The notes under the pieces are model-generated. The model made no database searches. It was not told the origin of the DNA and was given only the letters and a program-made list of their open reading frames with translations. From Salvelinus alpinus (taxonomy: Eukaryota; Chordata; Actinopteri; Salmoniformes; Salmonidae), in NCBI RefSeq assembly GCF_045679555.1, contig NC_092120.1, positions 13,009,805 through 13,073,804 on the forward strand: a stretch of 64,000 bases of DNA, in the 5' to 3' direction. This document shows positions 45,836-55,960 of the stretch, one piece after another (the stretch's first letter is position 1; each line of letters begins with the position of its first letter). The translations under genes were made by a program, and so were the position numbers.

Positions 45836-46474
45836 TGTTACATCTGTGCCTGCCACGCCCTCTACTGCTCATCCTGTGTCTCCCTAACCTGCCGCCACTC
45901 CCCCAGTGCTCTCTCCCTCTTTCTCTCTGTGTGTGTGTGTGATTGTGTGGGCAGAGACAGGTGTGCTGGAGGCAGAGCAGATCCCCACCAGCTGCAATCT
46001 GTTCCATAATCAAAACCTCTACAAATACTCAGCCCTGCCACTTCCATCCTGACAGATCGTAACCTCTGCTCAGTCAGTCTGCGGTTTTAGCAGTTTGTTC
46101 CTGCATAGATCCTGTTTTCGTGTTGTGCCTGTTTTCCCTTGCCTGACACTGTTTTCCTCTCTGCTACAATTCTGTCCTCTCTGACTCTGGTCCCTGTCTC
46201 CAGTCCCATGTCTCATCAGTCCTGCTACCCTGTCCTGGACCCCCCACTCTACCGCTTCCTTGGATTCCTCTTCGGACCTGCTTACCCAGCCCCAACTCCC
46301 CAACTCCCCTCGCTCCAGCCTCAGCCTCAGCACCTGGCTCCCTGCAACCCGCCCAAGCTTCCCCTGGCCTGCACCCTATCTTCCCTCTGTTTTTTAATAC
46401 ATACCTTGGTTACCTTATCCCAGTCTCCTCGTCTGAGTCTGCTCTTGGGTTAACCTGCTCCGCTCCGCGTAACA
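45836..46474 (+). mobile_element. Solo LTR (family 2), TSD GAATG
   Basis: Starts TGTTACATCTGTGCC and ends CCGCGTAACA, flanked by exact GAATG (45831-45835 and 46475-46479). 639 bp, no internal genes. The uninterrupted sequence is seen in unit 1 near 11255-11262 (GGGAGTAATGTAAA), so it inserted after the duplication. Confidence 0.85.
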
Positions 46475-46483
46475 GAATGTAAG

Positions 46484-46721
46484 TGTAACCAATGTGAAAT
46501 GGCTAGCTAGGTAGCGGTGGTGCGCGCTAGCAGCCTTTCAGTCGGTGACGTCACTTGCTCTGAGACTTGAAGTAGTGGTTCCCCTTGCTCTGCAAGAGCC
46601 ACGGCTTTTGTGGAGCGATGGGTATCGATGCTTCGTGGGTGACTGTTGTTGATGTGTGCAGAGGGTCCCTGGTTCGTGCCCAGGTCAGGGCGAGGGGACG
46701 CCATAAAGTTAAACTGTTACA
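46484..46721. mobile_element. 238-bp MITE-like repeat, TSD TAAG
   Basis: Starts TGTAACCAATGTG and ends AACTGTTACA, short inverted ends, flanked by TAAG on both sides (46480-46483 and 46722-46725). Absent from unit 1. The interior has tRNA-like phrases (TAGCGGTGGTGCGCGC and GGTTCGTGCCCAGG), so a SINE-like origin is also possible. Confidence 0.65.
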
Positions 46722-47392
46722 TAAGCAATAAACTGTCACATAGTATCAGTATTAATGTTGATGACTGCATGTACCAGCTGCGTAGTAATAGAACATAAAA
46801 GTCCTATTTTACAACTGCGTAATAATGACCATCACAATGTCCTTTATATTGTGATTTATGAATGAAGACCATAAAAAGGACAAATGATAGCTGTAAAAAG
46901 GAATGTATGACTATAGACAGAGATGTAATGTTTTAAGGCTCTTTTAATAGTCTTTGCTTTAGATCTGCACAATGTGGTGAATCTATAAACTGCAATTTCA
47001 AAATAAGCTTGATTAGGTCCTCAGTACACATTATTACGCTGGCTGGTTTGCTAATTTACAGTATGGTCATAATGAAATACTGGAATGCAGGTAAAATAAG
47101 GTATCTTACTTTTCTCTTTAGTGGAAGGAAGTATCACATTCTCATACTTTGTCACTGTTCAGTAGATACTCACAGCCTGACATAAAATTACTCATATACA
47201 TTCTTATACAGATACAAATCCTGATAGTCACAAACCTACAAAGCCGATGAACAAATAAACATTTCCCACAATCACCAGCTAAACCATCAGCTATGTTTTA
47301 GATATCAATAAAAACACCTAAACTTAATGATTTTATTTGTAGTTTTAATCATTATAACTACTCTATTTTCAATTGCCCTGTGAAACAAAAGC

Positions 47393-48559
47393 CTAAACAG
47401 CATGAATGTATAGGTGCACTTTTTGGTGTTTTCCATAGTAGAAACAATCCTTTTGGAAGTTGTTGGACTCCACCACTTCCTTATAGTAGCTGACAGCATG
47501 CACCTGGTAGTTGGGGAGACTTCTGCTGAGAACCTGAGCCACATCCATCATGTTCCTCTTCAGCTTCTGCCCCTCAATCTCTTGCTGGATCTGAACCTTG
47601 TTGATAGGCTTAGGCTGAACACTGAAAGAGATCACCACTTTGATGTTGTTCTGGGTCATCACTTCAAAGTAATTAGCTCCTCCCTCACTGCCATGGTACT
47701 TCTTTCCAACTAGCCAGTTGAAACAGAACATACGCTCCTTGTCATTGAAGACCCTGACAGACCAGCTCACCCAGTAATATTTCTCTTCAAGGGTTTTCAA
47801 TATCGATTTAGTGAAGTCAAGGTCAACACTGCTAGGTTTGTCCTTAAGCAGGTCGTCCATATCCTTTTTGGCTCTTTTGTGTAAATTGACAGTGTAATCA
47901 TCCAACACTGCTTTTATGCGGTTCTCAACATCTTCCCAACGCTCCAGCCACTTCTTCACCATCTCATCCCCCATAAACCCTTTCTTGAGGCTGGCGTAAC
48001 CATTGACAGCAATGATGCCCGCCACAAAGAGCTTCTTAAGCCTGGCACAGTGCTCTTCTACCGCCTTTCTACTCCATTGTTCTGTGGAAACCAGCATGGG
48101 CTTACCTGAGATATTGTCCCCAGTAAGATCATTGTAGAGGGCGTCCAGGTTCAAGTCTGCGTCCATGTTCTCATAATGGCTGAGGAACTTCTCCATCTTC
48201 TTCTCTTTTGACTCGGGTTTGGCGTTGACAAAGTCCTGGTACTTCTCATGCTGGCTGAGAATTTTAGCCTCACGGTCAAAGTTCTGCTTATTCATGGAGA
48301 TATTCTCTAGCTCCACAGCGATTTGGTTGTTCTCAGCCTGGATGCCTTTCAGTTTCTGGTTGACCATGCTGAACTGATTAGTCAGATAGCGGGCATCCTC
48401 ACCTTCTGGGTTGCTGAAGATCGCATTGGATACTAAGAATACAGCCTCCAGGATGGGATGGAGCTGGCCCACAGTGGCTGCCAGGATCGCAGAGGCCTGT
48501 CCCATGATCTCCACCGCCTTCTCGATCTTGTCCTTGTTCTGCATGACCCATTCTGCCAT
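47393..48559 (-). CDS. rpz-like: Rapunzel-like protein (gene D, type 2)
   Basis: Intact 388-aa copy of gene B. It begins MAEWVMQNKDKIEKAVEIMG; the ATG used by gene B is ACG here (48566-48568), and a GTG-to-ATG change three codons later supplies the start. The family layout is kept: N-terminal hydrophobic stretch (QASAILAATVGQLHPIL), charged helical region, CARLKKLFVAGIIAVNGYASL, KYYWVSWSVRVF and a C-terminus ending HLYIHAV. Differences from B include EHCARL for DFCARL, loss of three residues near 160 (PMLVSTEQ), and Asn for Met in the hydrophobic segment. The frame is fully open, but several changes hit conserved positions, so it may be drifting. An acceptor at 48635 and a first exon near 58466 imply an intron of about 10 kb. 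Confidence 0.88.
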   Translation of the reverse strand: MAEWVMQNKDKIEKAVEIMGQASAILAATVGQLHPILEAVFLVSNAIFSNPEGEDARYLTNQFSMVNQKLKGIQAENNQIAVELENISMNKQNFDREAKILSQHEKYQDFVNAKPESKEKKMEKFLSHYENMDADLNLDALYNDLTGDNISGKPMLVSTEQWSRKAVEEHCARLKKLFVAGIIAVNGYASLKKGFMGDEMVKKWLERWEDVENRIKAVLDDYTVNLHKRAKKDMDDLLKDKPSSVDLDFTKSILKTLEEKYYWVSWSVRVFNDKERMFCFNWLVGKKYHGSEGGANYFEVMTQNNIKVVISFSVQPKPINKVQIQQEIEGQKLKRNMMDVAQVLSRSLPNYQVHAVSYYKEVVESNNFQKDCFYYGKHQKVHLYIHAV

Positions 48560-48659
48560 ACTGGTCGTTTTGAGGGCTCTGTCACAGACTAACGTCCAAC
48601 TAGGTCTTCAAAGGATCTTGAAATATGTTCATGTCTGAAAGGGAAAGAGGAAGAAACAT

Positions 48660-49158
48660 AAAAACCAAACACCTGCAGACACTAGGCCATCCATGGAATG
48701 AGTTTGACACCCCTGGTGTAGAAAATTGTACCATCTAAACCGCTGTGAAATACATTTTCCATAATCCAAAATAGTATATATTCAGCTGTTTGAAGCTGGT
48801 GTTCAAAACCGGAAGTAAAAGATGCAAAAAGGAAACTTCAGAATGGGAAGCATAGAAATAGCACACAAATAACAGATCTACCGCTTCTTAGACTTGCTTT
48901 CAATGGGAAAGGTCTTTAACTCACATTTCTATGTGAATTTGGTCACCTAAAAAAATTACATATTGTAGCTTTAAGAATACATTAAATCATTGGAATTTGT
49001 AGAAGTGTTTTGTAGATTTTATAAACATTTAGTAGATTTTTATTTTATTTTTAGACAACTTAACATTTCACAGGACTTGACATAACGTTGGCTGGGACTT
49101 AAAGCCCAACCTTCAACAATTTCACAAACATTAATGACATCATACTTTCTCATACCTA
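48660..49158. other. Start of intron 1 of gene D; no gene seen
   Basis: Non-coding. A MITE end (GAGTTTGACACCCCTGG) lies at about 48697-48716. Around 48985-49020 the sequence matches unit 1 at 15190-15225. Confidence 0.35.
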
Positions 49159-49723
49159 CAGTGCTTTCAGAAAGTATTCGTCCCCTTGAACTCAAAATGG
49201 ATTAAGTATTTTATTTTCTCACCCATCTACACACAATACCCCATAATGACAAAGTTAATGACAGCTGAGCCTTTCTGGGTAGTCTAAGAGCTTTGCCCAT
49301 GTGGATTGTACATGTGGATTGCAACTCCAGTGTATATTTGTCCTTGTGTTTTTGGTTATTGACCTGCTAAAAGGTGAATTTGTATCCCAGTGTCTGTTGG
49401 AAAGCAGACTGAACTGGGTTTTCCTCTAGGATTTAGCATGTGTGCTTATCTGTAACCCGTTTCTTTTAACCGAAAAAAACTTCCTAGTCCTTGCCGATGA
49501 CAACCATACCTATAAAGTGAGAGCCAACACAATGCTTAAAAATATGAGTGGTACTTTGTGATGTATTGTGTTGGATCTGCCCCAAATATGACACTTTGTA
49601 TTCAGGACAAAAAACTTCATTGCTTTGTCAATTATTTTGCAGTATTACAAGATGCATGTTTTGGAATAGTTATATTCTGTACAGGCTTCCTTCTTTTCCC
49701 TCTGTCAACTAGTTTAGTGTTGT

Positions 49724-52700
49724 TGTCACGATCGTCTATGGGTGAAAGAGTGGACCAAGGCGCAGCCTGAGAAAAATACATCTTCTTTTATTAGACGAAG
49801 ACGAAACACAATCTAAACACTTACAAACTAAACAAAACAACAAACAACCGTGAAGCTAACGACGTAAGTGCATACACAAGCATCAAACGTACAACATAGA
49901 CAATTACCCACATTAACCTAATGCCTATGGCTGCCTTAAATATGGCTCCCAATCAGAGACAATGAATGACAGCTGTCTCTGATTGAGAACCCTTCAGGCA
50001 ACCATAGACAACTACACTATACACTGCCCCATACACATACAACACCCCTAGACACTACAAAAACACATACATTCCCCATGTCACACCCTGACCTAACTAA
50101 AATAATAAAGAAAACAAAGATAACTAAGGCCAGGGCGTGACAGTACCCCCCCCCCCAAAGATGCGGACTCCGGCCGCAAAACCTGACACAGAAAGGGGAG
50201 GGTCCGGGGTGGGCCCCATCATGGCGGCGGCTCGGGTGCGGGACGTGGCCCCCACTCCACCATTGTCAATACCCGCTTTGGTAGCCTCCTCCAAATGGCC
50301 ACCCTCCAAATTAACCCCACTGGATTAAGGGGCAGCACCGGACTAAGGGGCAGCACCGGACTAAGGGGCAGCACCGGACTAAGGGGCAGCACCGGACTGA
50401 GGGGCAGCACCGGACTGAGGGGCAGCACCGGACTGAGGGGCAGCTCCGGACTGAGGGGCAGCTCCGGACTGAGGGGCAGCTCCGGACTGAGGGGCAGCTC
50501 CGGACTGAGAGGCGGATCCTGGCTGGATGACGGCTCTGGCTGGTCATGGCTGGATGACGCCTCTGGCTGGTCATGACTGGATGACGGCTCTGGCTGGTCA
50601 TGGCTGGATGACGGCTCTGGCTGGTCATGGCTGGATGACGGCTCTGGCTGGTCATGGCTGGATGACGGCTCTGGCTGGTCATGGCTGGATGACGGCTCTG
50701 GCTGGTCATGGCTGGATGACGGCACTGGCTGGTCATGGCTGGATGACGGCACTGGCGGCTCCTGTCTGGCGGACGGCTCTAGCGGCTCCTGTCTGGCGGA
50801 CGGCTCTAGCGGCTCCTGTCTGGCGGACGGCTCTGAAGGCTCGGGACAGACGGGCGGCTTTGAAGGCTCGGGACAGACGGGCGGCTTTGAAGGCTCGGGA
50901 CAGACGGGCGGCTTTGAAGGCTCGGGACAGACGGGCGGCTTTGAAGGCTCGGGACAGACGGATGGCTCAGATGGCGCTGGGCAGACGGATGGCTCAGATG
51001 GCGCTGGGCAGACGGATGGCTCAGATGGCGCTGGGCAGACGGATGGCTCAGATGGCGCTGGGCAGACGGATGGCTCAGACGGTGCTGGGCAGACGAGCAG
51101 TGCAGGCGGCGTTGGGCAGACGGCCGACTCTGACCTGCTGAGGCGCACAGTAGGCCTGGTGTGTGGTGCCGGAACTGGTGGTACCGGACTGGAGACACGC
51201 ACCTCAAGGCTAGTGCGGGGAGCAGGAACAGTGCACACTGAATTCTCGAGGCGCACTATAGGCCTGGTGCGTGGTACCGGAACTGGTGGTACCGGGCTGA
51301 GGGCACGCACCTCAGGGCGAGTGCGGGGAGAAGGAACAGTGCGTACAGGGCTCTGGAGACGCACTGGAAGCCTGGTGCGTGGTGTAGGCACTGGTGGTAC
51401 CGGGCTGGAGATACGCACCATAGGGTTAGTGCGTGGAGGAGCAACAGGGCTCTGGAGACGCACAGGAAGCCTGATGCGTGGTGTAGGCACTGGTGGTACT
51501 GGGCTGGGGCGGGGAGGTGGCGCCGGAAATACCGGACCGTGCAGGCGTACTGGCTCCCTTGAGCACTGAGCCTGCCCAACCTTACCTGGTTGTATGCTCC
51601 CCGTCGCCCGACCAGTGCGGGGAGGTGGAATAACCCGCACCGGGCTATGTAGGCGAACCGGGGACACCATGCGTAAGGCTGGTGCCATGTATGCCGGCCC
51701 GAGGAGACGCACTGGTGGCCAGATGCGTTGGGCCGGCTTCATGACATCCGGCTCAATACTCAATCTAGCCCGGCAGATACGAGGAGCTGGTATGTACCGC
51801 ACCGGGCTATGCACACGTACAGGAGACACCATGCGCTCTACTGCGTAACACGGTGTCTGCCCGTACTCTCGCTCTCCACGGTAAGATCGGGAAGTTGGCG
51901 CAGGTCTCCTACCTGACTTCGCCACACTACCCTTTAGCCCCCCCCCAAGAAATTTTTGGGCTTGACTCACAGGATTCCTACCGCGTCGTCGTGCTGCCTC
52001 CATTCGCCGGTATCCCTCTGCACATTGCTCCATCGAATCCCAGGCGGGCTCCGGTACTCTCCTTGGGTCGATCGCCCATCTGTCGATCTCCTCCCAGGTA
52101 TTATAGCCCAGATCCTTCTCCTGCTTCTGTACTAGCTCCTCAAAACGCCGCCTCTCTGCTTTCGCTGCCTCCAGCTCAGCTTTGGGGCGGTTATATTCTC
52201 CTGGTACTTCGCAGTCCAGAATTTCCTCCCAATTCCTATAGTCCTGTGTTCGCTGTTGCTGCCTTGATTCACGCTGCTTGGTCCGATTATGGTGGGTAAT
52301 TCTGTCACGATCGTCTATGGGTGAAAGAGTGGACCAAGGCGCAGCATGAGAAAAATACATCTTCTTTTATTAGACGAAGATGAAACACAATCTAAACACT
52401 TACAAACTAAACAAAACAACCGTGAAGCTAACGACGTAAGTGCATACACAAGCATCAAACGTACAACATAGACAATTACCCACATTAACCTAATGCCTAT
52501 GGCTGCCTTAAATATGGCTCCCAATCAGAGACAATGAATGACAGCTGTCTCTGATTGAGAACCCTTCAGGCAACCATAGACTTACCTAGACAACTACACT
52601 ATACACTGCCCCATACACATACAACACCCCTAGACACTACAAAAACACATACATTCCCCATGTCACACCCTGACCTAACTAAAATAATAAAGAAAACAAA

Positions 52701-52724
52701 GATAACTAAGGCCAGGACGTGACA
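49724..52724 (-). mobile_element. LTR mini-element 3 (intact Pro-rich ORF)
   Basis: LTRs at 49724-50142 (419 bp) and 52303-52724 (422 bp) begin TGTCACG on the plus strand and end CGTGACA; exact GTTGT flanks (49719-49723 and 52725-52729). On the minus strand a G-rich purine tract abuts the 3' LTR, and CGGACCAAGCAGCGTG lies 17 nt inside the 5' LTR. The two LTRs differ by a few small indels, so insertion is fairly recent. No enzyme genes. Confidence 0.88.
50219..52360 (-). CDS. Pro-rich repeat protein of mini-element 3
   Basis: Intact 713-aa frame from an ATG 58 bp inside the 5' LTR. In order: TKQRESRQQQRTQ, NWEEILDCEVPGEY (about 43-56), charged helix-like part (PKAELEAAKAERRRFEELVQ), a second WEEI motif (YNTWEEIDRW), QKFLGGGLKGSVAKSGRRP, GQTPCYAVERMVSPVRVHSP, the Pro/Arg/Val-rich middle, then repeats: CPAPSEPSV (about five), CPEPSKPPV (four), SARQEPLEP, SSSHDQPEP (about eight), and SPELPL/SPVLPL. 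It ends in APEPPP before the 3' LTR. No known domain, signal peptide or membrane segment. The middle region (for example MKPAQRIWPPVRLLGPAYMA) is nearly identical to that of element 2. Confidence 0.7.
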   Translation of the reverse strand: MYFSHAAPWSTLSPIDDRDRITHHNRTKQRESRQQQRTQDYRNWEEILDCEVPGEYNRPKAELEAAKAERRRFEELVQKQEKDLGYNTWEEIDRWAIDPRRVPEPAWDSMEQCAEGYRRMEAARRRGRNPVSQAQKFLGGGLKGSVAKSGRRPAPTSRSYRGEREYGQTPCYAVERMVSPVRVHSPVRYIPAPRICRARLSIEPDVMKPAQRIWPPVRLLGPAYMAPALRMVSPVRLHSPVRVIPPPRTGRATGSIQPGKVGQAQCSREPVRLHGPVFPAPPPRPSPVPPVPTPRIRLPVRLQSPVAPPRTNPMVRISSPVPPVPTPRTRLPVRLQSPVRTVPSPRTRPEVRALSPVPPVPVPRTRPIVRLENSVCTVPAPRTSLEVRVSSPVPPVPAPHTRPTVRLSRSESAVCPTPPALLVCPAPSEPSVCPAPSEPSVCPAPSEPSVCPAPSEPSVCPAPSEPSVCPEPSKPPVCPEPSKPPVCPEPSKPPVCPEPSKPPVCPEPSEPSARQEPLEPSARQEPLEPSARQEPPVPSSSHDQPVPSSSHDQPEPSSSHDQPEPSSSHDQPEPSSSHDQPEPSSSHDQPEPSSSHDQPEASSSHDQPEPSSSQDPPLSPELPLSPELPLSPELPLSPELPLSPVLPLSPVLPLSPVLPLSPVLPLSPVLPLSPVLPLNPVGLIWRVAIWRRLPKRVLTMVEWGPRPAPEPPP

Positions 52725-53049
52725 GTTGTGGAGTAACTACAATGTTGTTGATCCATCCTCAGTTGATCCATCCTCAGTTTATCCTATCACAGCCATTAAA
52801 CTCTGTAACTGTTGTAAAGTCACCATTTGGCCACATGGTGAAATCCCTGAGTGGTTTGCTTTCATCTCTGGCATCTGAGTAAGGAAGGACGCCTGTATCT
52901 TTGTAGTGACTGGGTGTATTGATATACCATCCATAGTGTAATTAATAACCTCATCATGCTCAAAGGGATATTCATTGTTATAGTTTTTCGACACCACACT
53001 CCACAAAGCAAGCCCTGCAGGTTCTAGTTTTTTTGCTTAGCTTGATTAT

Positions 53050-54542
53050 TGTCCAATCATATATGACCGACTGGCTCAAATCGGTCTTGTGTAGCAAAAT
53101 GTGATATTGTATTTTTTACATTGGATAAAAGTAGAGACTCAGAACTACAAAATGGTATTTCATACACTACAGTTGAGAAACAATGGGAAAGTAATTTTGC
53201 TTTGAAAGTTGAAACTTGTAAACTCACTTTTGAGAAAATAGCCTTTGAAGTTTTGGTACTACTGATGGAGAGCCCTTCTTTGTCTACACCCATTCAGCAT
53301 CTTTCACACCCTCTTAAGCTTTAGCCCCACCCATCTCTTTAAGGGTTGATCCGAATGTACTAACAACAGCAGTCAAGCACCCAAGCTAACTTGCTATCTA
53401 CTTCCAGACATCTAAGTGAGAGAGAACAGCTCACTGAACATTACTCGCCCTAGCGGAGCTGGTTAAGCTGTTATGTTATCCAGAGCGTTGATGACTGCAA
53501 ATGTGCTTTCAGATTGTCCAGTCATAAATTCAGAGCGTTTCGCTTTCAGAACGCACGACGGACGCTCGGGCCGATGGTTTACTGACACCAGCCATATTCA
53601 ACGGGTGTTGACCTTTCGTAAATTCATCAGTTATTCTGCGCTCTCTGGCACACTCCGATGAGAGTGCTCTGAAATCGGAGTAGATGGCCAGACTGAATTT
53701 ACGAGCGCACCTGAAATGGTTACTTGCATAGTGGAGTCTTTTGTTAAGACATGTAGCTAGCTAAAAAAATTGCTCTGAGATACAAATAATAAGGTCATAC
53801 ACGTAACCTTAGCTAGCGAGCAAGCCAGCTAACATTAGTTAGCTAGATAGGTAAACAATGAACCATAATCACAACTCATGACGTTACTAACCTGCATGAA
53901 TCTGTAGGTAGCTAACCAACCAGGTTCATTGTTAGCTAGCTAACATTAGGCTATAGCTAGCCAAGTAAATGGCTCTTTCTGTCAAAATTAGAAACATGGA
54001 ATATCTGATAATGTAGCTAGCCAGACTATCTTACCCGTAACGTATACATCATTCATAGTTGGACGTGTCTCCTATCGGATGCCATGGTTGCCCTTAGCTT
54101 CCGGATTACATCTTCAAACTATCATACTTGAATTCCACTGATTTCAAAACTCAGTCCTCCAGAAAGTGGAGAGCAACACTTATGCAGTTTTAATACATTG
54201 TACAATTTAAAAAAAAATACATACTATCCAGCTCAAATAGACAGACACCTGCTATATGACAGACCAATCCAAACTCATCTCTCGGCATGTCCAGCCCACT
54301 CATTATCTCAGCCAAACATGGCTAGCAGGAAAGTTGCCTGCTTTTGCTTTGGCTAAACCAACTAGGCTCGTAATTTAACAATTTTATTTGTATTTACAAA
54401 TGGCATACAAGTTTGTTATTAAGGCACATGAAAGTTCATATGTTCAAAAAACGCATTTTGATTTAAAAAAAGTTTACATAACTGTTTTCCTGTGAAGTAG
54501 TGAACCACGACATATGCCTAGTTTCCTGAAACGGGTCACATA
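53050..54542. repeat. Uncharacterised repeat-like block
   Basis: Non-coding, rich in GCTAGCTA phrases between 53750 and 54010. The left end (TATATGACCGACT) and the right end (complement of CGGGTCACATA) are weakly inverted, which may mark a non-autonomous DNA element of about 1.49 kb. Low certainty. Confidence 0.3.
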
Positions 54543-55775
54543 TTGTCAAGTGCTTCAATAAAGGACCTAGTTAAGCTGCACCTGGCCCAGAACAGAGCGG
54601 AACGTTTTGCTCTTCATTGTAATCTGAGGGCTAATATCAATACTATGCATGCCAGTCTCTCTTGGCTAAGAGTTGAGGAAAGACCGACTGCATCACTTCT
54701 TGTTTTTATAAGAAAATTCCAAATAGTTTGCATAGTCAACATACACACAGCACTAACACACACACTTACCACAACAGACATGCAACCATGGGTCTTTCCA
54801 CAGTCCCCAGGTTCAAAACAAATTAATGGAAACATGCAGTATTACACAGAGCCATGATTGCATGGTACTGCGTTCCATATCATGTAGCGCAAGTGAACAG
54901 CACATCGCCTCTTCCCCATGTGACCTATTTATTGTGTGTATGTACTGACATGTACACTACCGTTCAAATGTTTGGGGTCACCTAGAAATGTACTGGTTTT
55001 TGAAAGAAAAGCAAAATATGTTGTCCATTAAAATAACATCAAATTGATTAGAAATAGAGTGTAGACATTGTTGATGTTGTAAATTACTATTGTAGCTGGA
55101 AACGGCTGATTTTTAATGGAATATCTACATAGGCTTACAGAGGCCCATTATTAGCAACCATCACTCCTGTGTTCCAATATGACGTTGTGTTAGCTAATCC
55201 AAGTTTATCATTTTAAAAGGCTAAATGACCAGTAGAAAACCCCTTTTCAATCATGTTAGCACAGCTGAAACGGTTGTGCTGATTACTACTCCCTTCACGG
55301 AATAGCGCAAACTGGCCCTAACCAGAGTAGAAAAAGGAGTGGGAGTCCCTGGTGTACAACTGAGCAAGAGGACAAGTACATTAGAGTGTCTAGTTTGAGA
55401 AACCGATGCCTCACAAGTCAACTGGCAGCTTCATTAAATAGTACCCTCAAAACACCAGTCTCAACGTCAACAGTGAAGAGGCGACTCCGGGATGCTGGCC
55501 TTCTAGGCAGAGTTGCAAAGAAAAAGCCATATCTCAGACTGGCCAATAAAAATAAGAGATTAAGTTGGGCAAAAGAACACAGACACAGGACAGATGAACT
55601 CTGCCTAGAAGGCCAGCATCCCAGAGTCGCCTCTTCACTGTTGACGTTGAGACTGGTGTTTTGTGGGTACTATTTAATGAAGCTGCCAGTTGAGGACTTG
55701 TGAGGCGTCTTTTAAGACTAGCTGTCGCTATTGTCATTGGCTAATGGGGATCTTAATAAAATAAAATGTAAAAAT
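54543..55775 (+). mobile_element. LINE 3' remnant interrupted by a Tc1-like element
   Basis: 54560-54730 encodes a LINE C-terminal piece (LAQNRAERFALHCN, then SLSWLRVEERPTASLLVFI). The LINE tail (GTCATTGGCTAATGGGGATC, then TTAATAAAATAAAATG) resumes at about 55733. Between them is the Tc1-like piece at 54955-55711. Confidence 0.65.
54955..55711 (+). mobile_element. Tc1-like fragment with a long hairpin
   Basis: Left end CACTACCGTTCAAATGTTTG after TA is a known fish Tc1-type end. It encodes a transposase DNA-binding part (SLRNRCLTSQLAASLNSTLK, then VKRRLRDAGLLGRVAKKKPY). Bases 55409-55512 and 55599-55705 are inverted copies, so the second half of this ORF is the first half read backwards. The right end is missing. 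Confidence 0.75.
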
Positions 55776-55960
55776 AAAATGTCAGCTTTTTTTTACCCAT
55801 CTACCAATAGGTGCCCTTCTTTGCGAGGCATTGGTAAACTTGCCTGATCTTTGTAGTTGAATCTGTGGTTGAAATTCACTGCTAGATTGAAGGACCTTAC
55901 TAATAATTGTTGGGGTATAGAGGTAGTCATTAAAAAATCATGTTAAAACACTATTATTGC

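Larger units (their letters stand above)
49159..52990. mobile_element. Tc1-like transposon split by mini-element 3
   Basis: Left part 49159-49723 begins CAGTGCTTTCAGAAAGTATT after a TA and carries decayed transposase sequence (TAGTCCTTGCCGATGACAAC). Right part 52725-52990 continues with GGAGTAACTACAATGTTGTT and CCTGTATCTTTGTAGTGACT, in the same orientation. The join at GTTGT restores the family sequence, so this was one copy. Confidence 0.75.

Noticed and set aside
45933-46453. Pro-rich ORF in 46139-46453
   Set aside because: It lies entirely within the solo LTR 45836-46474 and has no conserved counterpart.
50527-51141. 204-aa plus-strand ORF and similar opposite-frame ORFs in mini-element 3
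   Set aside because: Same cause: tandem repeats with unit lengths divisible by three. The N-terminal conservation between elements supports only the minus-strand frame.
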